Origin: Pseudoips prasinana
Lineage: Eukaryota > Arthropoda > Insecta > Lepidoptera > Nolidae
Reading direction: 5' to 3'
DNA: 64,000 nt
Assembly: GCA_951640165.1 (NCBI GenBank)
Contig: OX621251.1
Location: forward strand, 26,932,893 to 26,996,892
Below are positions 30,739 through 43,673 of this stretch, one piece after another. The position numbers and the translations under genes were made by a program. Below the pieces are notes generated by a model. It ran no database searches. It worked only from the letters and a program-made list of their open reading frames with translations, and had not been told where the DNA came from. Numbering within the stretch: position 1 is the first letter of the stretch; the number at the start of each line of letters is the position of its first letter.

Positions 30739-31050
30739 TCACCTACTTTTAGAAAGTTTGTACTGACGAAAAAATCTTGTGAGAGGCATGAAAATACCAT
30801 TCTAAGGATTGCTGATTAACTTTTCTTAGTATGTACTACATGTATAGACTAGGATAAGTTAATCAGAATCCTAAGTCACTCTGTTTAAGTTGTGATTACA
30901 ATTCAACTTTCATGCAGCAAGAATGGTTTTTTCGTGTCTCTGACTGGTGTTTCAGATTGCTCTAAATTGCAATAAAGCAAAGAACGATGCTATGTTTTAA
31001 AAAATGACAGTTATGGTTTCATTAATTCCTGTTCTTTGTGTTCCCAGGCC

Positions 31051-31062
31051 ATGATAAAATGA
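31051..31062 (+). promoter_or_regulatory. Minimal upstream ORF overlapping the RME-8 start
   Basis: In the first coding exon, ATGATAAAATGA gives a three-codon frame (M-I-K-stop) whose TGA overlaps the main ATG at 31059 as ATGA. If transcription includes the exon from 31048, ribosomes meet this ATG first. Its role is inference only. Confidence 0.4.
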
Positions 31063-31397
31063 TTCCATTAAAAGACAACCAAGATGTGGCGTCCTTTCTG
31101 GTTACGAAGCACTCATGGAAAGGGAAATACAAGCGGGTGTTCTCCATTGGCACCCATGGCATCACCACATATAACCCGGACCGTCTGGAGGTGACCAACA
31201 AATGGCTGTATGCTGATGTAGTCACCATTGCTTCAGCAAAGCATTCGAATTCCGCCGCTAATCATGACTTTACTCTTGTCATGAAGAAAGATAAGAAAGT
31301 GGATTCAATGAAGTTCTCATCGGAACACAAATGTCTGATACTCACTGAGGCTTTCAAATATAGGCAGTTGTTTGCTGATAAACCAAAAGATATTTAT
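31059..31397 (+). CDS. Rme-8: RME-8 coding exon 1 (residues 1-113)
   Basis: The exon itself begins at 31048 after TTCCCAG, and the start codon lies 11 bases in. It encodes [20 protein letters not shown] and onward, the first PH-like segment, and ends in phase 0 at ...KPKDIY before GTAAGT. A tiny upstream frame overlaps the start (see findings). Confidence 0.93.
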
Positions 31398-34300
31398 GTA
31401 AGTATTTTTTTTTCCTTGTAACACTTCCTGTCCCCAGCACCTGAGTACTGGATTCATGGCGTGGCTGCGAAAGTGTTAGGTAACTTAGGGATTGGTCTAA
31501 CATTTTGGAATTATGCAGATTAAGTTTTATTTTGGTTATTAGTATTCTGTTGCTTTCTTTGAAACCTTTCATAACGTCTTACAGCTTATTGTGCTATTTT
31601 TCAGTCTTATAAAAGTTATGTCGTGGCATATTACTATAGTCTATGCTTTGATTGTAGCCTTTTCAGCAATTATGGACTACTATATAATATCTTGTTTGAG
31701 TTGATAACAGCAAAAATATAAAAGTCAGCTAGCCTTATAAATTGATTAAAAATAAAATCGATTTTGTATACAATAATGTACATGCAATAAATTAATAAAA
31801 ACTTTTTATTCTTCTTTCTTATGTTAAATAACAAATATGTAGTTTACAAATGTTTTACTCATAAACGGACCAAGCAGTTCAAATCACAGTAAGACTTGAT
31901 CAATAATACATATATTTTCAGAGATATCAAGCTTACAAGCATCACTGGAGTGGAACACGCCTGCCTGTAGTCTTAGAAGTTGGACCCTGTGCTCTAGATC
32001 AGCTAGATCCTTCAACACACACTCTCCTGGCCAGCTACCCATACTGTGATGTACAAGGAATACTTCCTGTCCGAGACATACCAGGAGGATTTGTCATTGC
32101 AGTTGGAGGATACAGTAGACTACACTTATTTTCGAACTCGATGGATCATCAGATCATCATCAATAAGATGCTGGAGATGTCGAGCCTGACTCTGAGTATA
32201 AGCATCAAGGTGTTGTCAGCAATGATCACTTTGGATGATTATCATGATCAGAGATTTGGCAAGTATAGGTGAGTTTGATTTTGAGTAATACCAGAATATT
32301 TAACTTATACAAGTTGTATGCGCTTATAACTGATTGTTGAGGTTAAGCAACTAGGCTCGCGGTTAATCCATAGATGGGTGACATACTGGGTGATGTTTAA
32401 TTTCTGAGAGCATGTTATGCTGTCGGTCCCGGTTGTACCCATTAGGCAACCGTCGTTCAGCCATGTCTGAGGTCTTATGGCCGGCTTGAACAACTCTTAC
32501 GCTAAAGGGTAACCACTGCCAATACGATAAGTAATAGTACTAGGTGAAATGTAGCATTAACAGTGGAGGTAATTTAAGGAGTGCCATGTACCCATGAAAC
32601 TAAACATATTAAAGAAAACCAGTGTGTGAAATACGAAATATATTTTTGAAGTAAAACTTCTTTACGCACGTTTGACTTGGGGTGTAAGCTGGTGAATGCG
32701 TGAGGAGAGCGTTATGAAAAGTGTGATTGAGCGAGGCAAGTGGAAGGGAGATATGAATTAGTGAAGATAGAAAGACAGTTAAGTTTACGTTATAGTGGAC
32801 GTAAATTAAAGAGTTAGATTGGCTTATGATACTTATCCACTTATAGCAGATCAAAATGCAAAATACAGAAAATAAAATAACTTCCCATACAAGACACAGA
32901 TCAGCTGATGAATTTGTGTGGGGAGTTAGATATACGAAACGTAATTGACTATGAGAGAAAGGGAAAGAAAATGTGTGCTCGCACCTCTCTTGCCCCTACA
33001 GTAATATACGAAACGTTACTCTCTCTCTTTTTATCTTCACTAACTTATATCTCCCTCTCGACTTCCGTTCGCCTCGCCCGATCACCCTTTCTCGCTTGCT
33101 CTCGTCACGCTTTCACCAGCGTCCAAGTCTTATTTCAGTAAATAATTTAAAGTACCAGCTCCAATATTAATAATACGGAGATATTTTTAAACCGGTTCGT
33201 AACCAACTGAATCGAGTAACATATATAAACAAAGAAAACATCCAGTCAAATTGTTTTGAAGTCTGTTTAGATAGAGCTGTCATGGTTTCCTAAATAATGG
33301 TGCCAATCCCACAATATAGTGATTAATAACGAAACATAATAATTTTCTATAGAGATTGTGGCTTCACCCTGTAGAGTGTATGGTTTCAATGACGTCATGC
33401 TACAACAGTTTACTGCCTAAATTAGGCATGATAATAACGATAATCCATATTCGGAGCATAGTGTAAAGACGTATAGTTGTTGATCTACCAACTGAGTGTG
33501 AATCCACATTTAGGCTGTCACGAGAGCAAGTTTTCACCATGAATGAACAAAAGTATCGACGGGCAATATACTGCATATATTAGTGAAGGCGATACGAAGT
33601 GGCTTGCCACTTACCTTAAACTTTGCAATCGTTCCACAAAATGAGAACGCTTTGAATACTACTAAAATACCGATGTTATAGCGTCTAGATTTTGCATGGG
33701 TTATAAAAGCAAGATTTGAGGAATTAACGCGCTATATTGATCATTTTGTAGGTATTCGTATAGAACATTGTTTGACTATATAGTTCAGATGCATGATATA
33801 CAAATAGAGCATAAAATGGAAAATGTAATGATTTGGAATCTCCATAAAAAATCGATATTTTCATGAATAAATTCAAGTTCATTTTCTAAAGAGTCCATAG
33901 TCCGTATAGTCACACAATACCTAAGGTCGTGCTGCTTAAACCAGACGCGGGGATATGCCATTGATTTGTAATGTTATGCTCAGGGTACGTGGGTTAAGCA
34001 ATACCTCTCAACCTCACCCCCTGGCGATTGACCTGTGTGCAAGCCATTATGGTCTGTGTACAGTTAAACTGTTGTATTATTGTGTATGATATATTTAACA
34101 AAATAATACAGTTTATATTAATTAACACTTGTTAATGAATTTATAAAATTTATTATTTTGTTAACGCTTGTTGTCGTTCTCATATCAGTGAATACAATTT
34201 GAACTTCATACTGTCAGACAGCGTTAAAATGATTGGTATAAATTTTTTGTGCGGTTGGGAATCGAACCCACGAACCACGGGGTAACCGGCCCCATGTGCG

Positions 34301-37300
34301 TCCGTACCGTGGTTCTCAGACTAGAATTTTACAATAGGTACGATAGTACATGTTTATTGCAAATAAAGAACTTGTCTTGTCTTGTCTTGTAGGTAGTAAG
34401 GGCGGTTTTTATAGTGGTAGTGGTTAATTTATCTATGTATTTAGAAATATATAAGTACTAGCTGTGCCCCGCGGTTTTACCCGCGTTAAATTTTATAAAT
34501 TATCATAGCTCCTCCCCCGTAGGTGATAGCGTGATAATATGTAGCTTTTATGTTGTCCAACCTCTTAGTAATATTCATACAAAATTTGAAGTAAATCCAT
34601 GCAGTACTTTTTGAGTTTAGCCCGGACATACATACAGACAAACAGACACACAGACGAAAATTCTAAAAACTATTTTTGGTTTCGATATCGATTGTAGATC
34701 ACGCCCCAAAGTATCCTTTAAAAAAATATACAATGTACAGTTTTGACTTTCCTACGATTTTATTATGTATATAGATGTTTATTAGGTGTCTGGTTGCCAT
34801 AGTACAGGCAGCGTGTTGTCCCAACACTATAAAAAATATACAATGTACAGTTTTGACTTTCCTACTATTTTATTATGTATATAGATGTTTATTAGGTGTC
34901 TGGTTGCCATAGTACAGGCAGCGTGTTGTCCCAACACTATAAAAAATATACAATGTACAGTTTTGACTTTCCTACTATTTTATTATGTATATAGATGTTT
35001 ATTAGGTGTCTGGTTGCCATAGTACAGGCAGCGTGTTGTCCCAACACTATAAAAAATATACAATGTACAGTTTTGACTTTCCTACTATTTTATTATGTAT
35101 ATAGATGTTTATTAGGTGTCTGGTTGCCATAGTACAGGCAGCGTGTTGTCCCAACACTATAAAAAATATACAATGTACAGTTTTGACTTTCCTACTATTT
35201 TATTATGTATATAGATGTTTATTAGGTGTCTGGTTGCCATAGTACAGGCAGCGTGTTGTCCCAACACTATAAAAAATATACAATGTACAGTTTTGACTTT
35301 CCTACTATTTTATTATGTATATAGATGTTTATTAGGTGTCTGGTTGCCATAGTACAGGCAGCGTGTTGTCCCAACACTATAAAAAATATACAATGTACAG
35401 TTTTGACTTTCCTACTATTTTATTATGTATATAGATGTTTATTAGGTGTCTGGTTGCCATAGTACAGGCAGCGTGTTGTCCCAACACTATAAAAAATCTC
35501 TCCAAAAGCAATGCTTGCGAAATGTGAGTTTCCCTGGATAACATTTCCAATTAACAAATTCTCTTGTCCCACTAATAATATTGTTATTCTAATGTTTAGT
35601 AGTTGATAATGATTCATTCGACCTTGCGTATGAACTCATTTATCTATTGCGGTGCTCTTGTTTTATTTGTGGACGTATCAAATTTTGTATGATTAGCATA
35701 TTACTATTGGTGGTTTATAGTGTTATGTATGTATGAGGAAAATTGAAAATAGGTTTCAGAGGAAAATCCTCGCTCGTACACTAAGGTTTTTCAATATCTA
35801 CATATGTTAATATGGGCTGGCTTTTTAGTGTAGCGGTAGCGTGTTTAACCGCATATAATAAGGTACGAGGTTCAAATCCCGGGTCGAAACAAAAAAGTGT
35901 TATTGGAATTTTTCTTTCAAGAAAATTTCTCAGTATCAGTGTGAAGTCTGGGAGTTGGTAGTACTACACCCCCGTGCCTCGGAGAACAAGTAAAAATGCG
36001 GTTCTATAACCTCATCTCTTTCAGTTGGTCGCGTTCATTAGTAGACCCATCGGATCACGAGAGTGAGGGAATAGAAAGTGCCCCTGTGTTTGCGCACACC
36101 TTTGTGCACTATAATATGCCCCACCCAGTTACCATTGAGACTGGCTGCCTTCATCGAAATTGGCAGGAGGACATGAATATGGACTGTAATCGTATTCGAA
36201 TATATCAGCCTTATTATCAGACTAGATGTGCCCATAGCTCCATATGAACGCCCCCCATTAATTTTGAGTTTAAGATAAACGATGCAACATATCGAACTAA
36301 AAATATAATACGGCTTCCAGTTTTATCTACGGTGACCACTCGCATAACATACTGACTAACAACGCATCTGCGCGCAAATGTGCAAGGGCACGCGGCCTGG
36401 TTGCAATCCGTAGTGTCCACGAGTACTATAATCGATCCATATACTCCAGGGGCTCTACCGGCTAAGTCGCCGAACATCGATTTCTTAAATAGCTTCAAAT
36501 AAGTAAAGGTTAAAAATGACTTAATCAATCGTTAAATCGGCTTCCATGAGCACATGTGACGTCATAAATGGTCCGGAATCGATTGTCAACGTTAAAGCCG
36601 ATTTAACGATTGATTAAGTGATTTTGAACCTTTATTTATTTCAACGGCATTTTAGAAATCGATGTTCGGCGACTTAGCCGGTAGAGGCTCAGTGACTACT
36701 AACCCTGACGCGGAAATCGAAACTGACGGTTCAAACATTACCTACTGGCTAGGAATTCACCATTTTAGCTGCAAGATATCTACTGCTGGAAAAATTTAGG
36801 ATCCCCGTAATGGTCATTCTACTGCTGCAGCATTCAGCGGCTTCTCGTGGTCCTTGCTAGCCCCTCGGTCCATCTTGCTTGTGAGAGGCTTGCTCATGCT
36901 CCATATTACGGAGTGTAGTCCACTGCACTTTGACTGACTTAGTATACTTATGAGACCCATAGTAAGCGACTACGTCAAGCTAGACACTACGATGGCCTAA
37001 CATAATATAGTGTTTTAACATATTTTAATTGGCACTAGCACTGGAACTCCTGTGGGCCAGGATCAACAGTGGCACACAATAGAACGACACTTGGCGGTCA
37101 GACTCAGGCATGTCCCGGGGTATCCCGGTCCGGACCCGGAAAAATCAAGGAGGATTAACATTGGAACATTAACCATATCATGTTTATTGTTTTGTTTCAG
37201 TGGTGACCAACATCAAACGTCTCTGAGTGAGTTCATAGTACACAAAGTGAACCCATCGCGTCATATGGAACCGATGCGACGCACGCTCTGTCTCTCGGAC

Positions 37301-40300
37301 ACCTGTATATTAGAGAGAGATCCACAGACTTATTCCGTAAGTATATCAATATTACATGTGTCTGGTTAAAGGTTATTCTAGGCTCACCTTGTATACACAA
37401 GTTGAACTTAACGCCTCATATGAAACCGAAGTGACGTACTGTCTCTTATACAGCTGTATACTAGACGTATAGACTTATTCCGAAAGACCTTTACGTGCAA
37501 TACCTCTAAGGCTGATTTCAGAGTGACGCGCGCGGCACGCGCCGGAGGCCAGCGCGTCTCAACAGCGCGCGCTTGACACGCGGACCACTGTGAAACGAGT
37601 TTAAGTATCGCGCGTTTCTTTGCAATGTACAGTTGTGTATAATCTAGTTTAGCTATTTATTTTTTATGGAAAGAGTGCAACAGCGATGTCGTCATCGCTA
37701 AATGTTTAGATTGCTAAATGTTCAGTTCAATGCCACAAGGTTACTAAAGTTTAAAGACATTTATTCTCATTAAGACATAGGTCACTCACATGAGAACTTA
37801 GATATAAACAAAATTATAATAATATATGTTCTTTGGCATGGGTACATACATAGTAAAAAATTAAAATTAAAATGAACATAAAACAAAAAGTAAAAACATA
37901 ATGACAATTTATGCTACGTGGTTTTAATCATAACAAACTTAAACAATGTTATACTTATCTAGGTGTAAAACTACTAAGAGACGCCTTCGTAACATCGTTC
38001 TCCGACTTACCAGAAGATACTTAGTTACAGTTTTTTTAAACATTTTCGTTTTAAGCGTACGCAACAACGCGTGCGACCCGCGTCACTCTGAAACGCTAGC
38101 TGCAAATAGAGGAGCTAGGGCCGCGCGCGCTTCGGCAGCGCTGGCCGACGCGACGGCACGCGTCTCACAGCGGCGCGTTTGAACTGCGTGACTATGAAAC
38201 GCAACTACTATCTAGTGTATGTAATTGTAAGCGCGCCCGTTTGGACGGCGCCGCTCGCCGGCGCGACTCTGAAATCAGCCTAAGAGCCTGTCCAGATGAG
38301 GCGTTTTACGCGCGAGTGCACGCGCGCGGTGCCACTCGCGCGTACCCCAGATACTAGAGCTACATATGTCCCGTCCAGATGCCTACGCGCGTTCCATCAA
38401 TCGCGCGTAAAACGCGTGCAATGCGCGGGACTCTCGACTCGCCCGTTTTACGCGCGAGCGCCGCGCGAGTCGAGATACTCGAGCGCCATTGCTGCGTCCA
38501 GTACTACGCGCGAGTTCGTTGCGAGTGGACTTAGTTAATTTAAAATGGAGCGTGATAACTAAATGTTTGTGTACTGTTTACGACGTTTCCATCGACGGTA
38601 TGCAAGCCACAACACAATCGCTGTCTCCGAGCCCATGTTTGCAACTGACTGGATCCCTCCCAGCGTTTCAGGCGCGTGTAGAAACGCGCCTGAAACGCGG
38701 TATCTGGACGGAATAGAAATTGAGACGCGCGAGTGCACTCGCGCGTAAAACGCCTTATCTGGACAGGCTCTAAGGGTGCACATGTCGCGTAATATAGAAT
38801 CGAAGCGTCACAGTACAGATGTTCTCTTTAAATTCGGCATTAATACCACCTCGTGCGCTTTTAACCCTTTACTAGACTGTAGCCTATACAAGAGACCATA
38901 AAATTCAACCTTAGCATATTCAATTAAGGTACAAAACCAATGGAAAAATATGAGCGCAATGCCTGGTCAAGGGTTAAAACCCAAGAATGATTTTCTTAAT
39001 CCATTTTCGATTTGTAGCCGTGCAAACGTAGGCTTATTTTAATGTTACACAAATAAAGGCACAGATGTTTCCAATACGTCATACGCAAGGTTGTTACGTA
39101 ATATTCGTCATAAATATGAGCCTTTGTTTCTCGATGAAGTCAACATGATGCATTATATATTGTTACAATCAATATAAGTGATTTAATTTTATGGTATAAT
39201 TCCCAATGTAAAGCGCAAATCTAATCTCAAAAATGGAAAATAATAAAGTGAATTGTCCTGCGGGTCTCGAACCAGAACTAATCCAGGGTATGCAGGGTCC
39301 GTGATACTGTTCATCACTTTACCCGGACCACAGATCAAATTTAGGCTTCCCTTGCTAAATACCCTTCCGGAGGATGTAGGTGTTATCTATGGGCTTTGTT
39401 TTCTGGAAACATGACCACCTGATTGAGATTATTTTATTATTTTGAGAATATGAGTGATGTCTGTAAACATCAAGTATTAAATTCTTTTAGGTACACAATA
39501 TCTTAATGGCTTTAAGAGCCATGTCTTGCAGTTTGTTTGACTGGTGCAATTTTTAATTTACGCAATATAGTTACAATTATGAATGATTATGCTATACCAC
39601 TGTCTTTGTGAATAAGCATATTGACGCTCCAAAAATCAATTAAATTAATGTCCGAAACCAATCCAGTGATTTTATCCAGTGATTAACCGAAAGTAGTCTA
39701 CAGCTGGACAAATGCTCCCCCAAAGAGCTCCACAATTGGCATCCAGCGGCTTCCAGCGACCGTCACAAGATCGTTCCAACTTGTAGGGAGGCTCGTACAA
39801 GTTGGAACGAAGATCTTGTGTGCTCACGCTGCGTCTGCGTCTAGTGACTGAAATAAATAAATCTAAACGGTCAGGCATGCTTATTTTCTTGTCTAAAGCT
39901 TACAAAAAAATAATTAAAATTTATAGTAAATTGTTATAATAATAATATCCTGGGACATTATTCACACACGGCCATCTGATCCCAAACTAAGCAGAGCTTG
40001 TACTATGGAAACCAGATAACGGATATATTACATATACTATTTTTCTTTTGTAAATACATACTTATATAGATAATTTACATCCAGACTCAGGACAAACAGA
40101 CATGTTCATGCAAACAAACATTTGTCCCGGGTGGGAATCGAACCCACGACCTGCGGAGTGAAAGGCAGCGTATATCAAGCACGCCCGTCAAAAAATTCAA
40201 TTTTGGATCACGAAATATGACAATATGAAGTTTCGATTTAATTGGTTTAAGTGATTTCTTTTTATTATCCCCACGTTGTATATCAAGACCAACGAAATTA

Positions 40301-43300
40301 TTACAGTTTGATTAATTTCTGGTGTAGCAGTGAAAGCCTCCTAAACTAACTGAACGACAGGTAAAAGAAAAGAAAATGTTTTATTTGAACTTTATGTCAT
40401 TTTTATTTGCAGGTGGTATGTTTACGTCCTCTAAGCGATGTGTTCGCTTTGGTGAGGGATACTGAAAACCCACAGAAGTTTTGCATCGAGTACCTCAATG
40501 GGCAGACCCGCACTTATTTGGCTGGCGAGAGGTAAATTTTCTTTAATTAGTAGTCGTTTTTCTCTAAAATGTCATCTACCCACATCTTTTACGGTAACAG
40601 TTTAGAAAGTTCTACAAATATTTACTAACCAACTAACATTAACGGTTAGACCAAACATATAAGTTATAGGTTACATATTAAGCAAATGTTACTAACATTT
40701 ACAACTTATAATATAATTAATAGATATATTTTTACATTAAACATGAGAATAGAATAATATTTAATATTTAAATAAACATTTTGCGGTAACGGTATCACAT
40801 AAGTATCACTATCCAAAAACAATCACCCGGTTATAGAGCTAGGAGTAGCATTAGTTTCTAGATAAAGATTGGCTGTAGCTAGAAAAATAAAAGAAGGTTT
40901 TAATGTATGGACTCTACTTTGTGAGGTGGTGATAATAACCATGCTACCGAAAAGCTAAGAAGGATATTGAAGGTCGAACGCAGCCAAAATATAGAATGAC
41001 GCACCTGACAAACAAGTTTAACTCTTTTGCTATTGGCATAAGAGTTAGCGGACGGTACGCAGGGGTTGCATAATAACGTCAGATCACCATCATTACCATA
41101 TCAGCTGAATATCGTCCATTGCTGGACATAAGCCTCCCCAAAAGATTTCCACAATGGAGTTGTGTCGTATCTTTTAGAGGGGTATGCCATAATCGCCACG
41201 CTTGGCAGACGGGTTGGCACTCGTAGTATGATAGTCATAGTACACAGAGAAACGCTGGTGCCCGTTCTCTGGTATGTATATTCCCTGGGGTCGACTTTAC
41301 GCTCCCCACGGGATGAGATGGGGTGACGATATTCTATGCCTTCAGCCAGATCCACTCCTTACAGAAGACACTCCTTAATAATAACATTAATAATTTTAAT
41401 GTTGTGTTACCGAGTGTGAGTAAGGTCGCCAGAGCTCATTGGGGTGGGGGGAAAGGTCAGCAACACTTGTTTGCTGACTTCTAAAGGCCGGCAACGCACC
41501 CGCGACACCTCTGGTGTTGCGAGTGTCAATGGGCGCTGCTGGTGATAACTTACCATCAGGTGACCCACTTACTCGTTTGTCGCCCTCTGATATAAATAAA
41601 AAACAAAAGATACGCTTGCTAAATTGTGTACGATTTCGCCATTCAGATTAAAAGGCTAAGACCAATCAACTGTTTTCGGCCAATCTTAATTGTGCGTATC
41701 AGACAGCTAATGTATAATAATATGACACATTCTGCTTTTCAAAGGCACTTGTTGCCATTGCTTTTTAACCGGCTCCAAAAAGTATGGAGGATATCAATTT
41801 AATTGCATATTTTTTTCATCTATGTTACGTGATTTGTCTGTTGTTTGAGTACTGGTTTAGCGTTCGATAGATAGGTTCCTGAATGGTCCAAATGTTTTTA
41901 CAAATGGATAACAAATATAGGATTTATCACAATATATAGATAGATAAATTCTTTATTGTACACCTGAAGAAACAATACAAAGCGAGAGGAACATGCAAAT
42001 TATAATAGTACAATCGATGGCATTATCACAAATTGTGATCTCTGTTAGGCAACCAGGTAGTGGAGAAAGGAGTTACAGAGATGGGGCAGGTGGAAGTAAG
42101 AACTGAACTGTTTAGAATTGCTTGACTGTCGTAATACAGTCGAACTAACAACCTCCTCCTTTTTTGGAAGTCGATAAAAAGTCATCATATGTTTTAAATC
42201 AATGATCCAATGAACACACCATTGGGTCATTGATTTAAAACATATGATGTTTCTAGTATGTGCCTTGTTCTACAGAGACGCGTTGCTCGCGTCATTATTG
42301 GACGGCGTGAGATCAGCCGGACAGCGCGATGTCCACGTTAGATCAGTGCCGACTCCAAGAGGATACAGATTAGGCCCGTTGCACCAGCCCGTCGACGAAG
42401 AGACTGAGTCCAATCATCTCAGGTATTGTATATAGTCATTTTATTTGTCTACCTTTGTACGATTATTGTCATGGTATTTTTTAAGGGACATCATATATTG
42501 AATTGTAATAAAAATTAAAGGCTGGAAACGCACTCGCAGCTCGTTTGATGTAGTGGGTGTCCACGGTATCACTTACCATTAGGTGATTCAATTGCTCCTT
42601 TGACTTACTATTATATTAAAATAATAATAGGACTTACTATTATATTAAAATAAAAGGAATTGGAGGGCCTGTTGTAGTGGTTGTTAAATGCTTGGCTTTC
42701 ACGCCACAGGTCGTGGGTTCGATTCCCACCAAGGACAGATGTCAGCATGAACATGTCTGTTTGTCCGAAGACTAGGTGTAATTAGCTATATAAGTATCTA
42801 TTTACTACTACTATTTAATAATATTATAAAATCCCTTTATATTTATTAATTTTTCTAAGGCGCGCGTTGTCTGTTTTAAACAATTGCTATTTTAAAACAA
42901 AAAGCCTTAATACAAAGTATCTTTTTAAATAAATTGTCTTATTTAAGAAAGCTGTCTTATTTTTAACTAGCTATCACAGCTCCTCCCCCGTAGGTGACAG
43001 CGTGATAAAATGTAGCCTATATGTTGACCCGACCTCGTAGTAATACTCATGCAAAATTTTAAGTAAATCCATACAGTACTTTTTGAGTTTAGCCCGGACA
43101 TACATACAGACAAACAGACACACAGAAAAAAATTCTAAAAACTATATTTTTGGCTTTGATATCGATTGTAGATCACGCCCCAAGTATCCTTTTAAAAAAT
43201 ATTATATGTACAGTTTTGACTTTCCAACGGTTTTATTATATGTATAGATAAATAGTTTAGTATTAGTTTGATAAAGCTAAGTAAAGAGTAATAAAGCTGA

Positions 43301-43636
43301 TTGGTTACGCTTAACTTTTTTTGTTGACAGATTATTTCAAAACCCAGTGGGCATGACTCGTGCGGAGGTGATCGAGCGTTTCAACGCAAACGTTGGCTAC
43401 AGCGGGCTGATATACTCCGTCAGCCAAGACGTAAGGCGCGTTATTTAGCTAAGCACTAAACGTGCACACCCTCTCCTAATGTTTATTTCTTCCATTTCCT
43501 TTAACATGCCTATCCTACCTGCTACTGTTTCTTTTCTTTTTATTATTATTCTCAAATCCTTACATTTGGTGTACCAATTCTTATTTATTTATAGTATGTA
43601 TATGTTGATATATATAATATATTATTATTTGTGTAT

Positions 43637-43673
<37 letters not shown>

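Noticed and set aside
34721..35490. CRISPR-like array
   Set aside because: The units are directly joined, with no unique spacers, in an intron of an animal gene; it is a satellite-type tandem repeat.
36217..36528. 103-residue minus-strand frame
   Set aside because: It ends inside MITE family 2 and has no family features.
37946..38538. Arginine/alanine-rich frames as genes
   Set aside because: They lie in the CGCG-dense ends of two MITEs; composition alone keeps them open.
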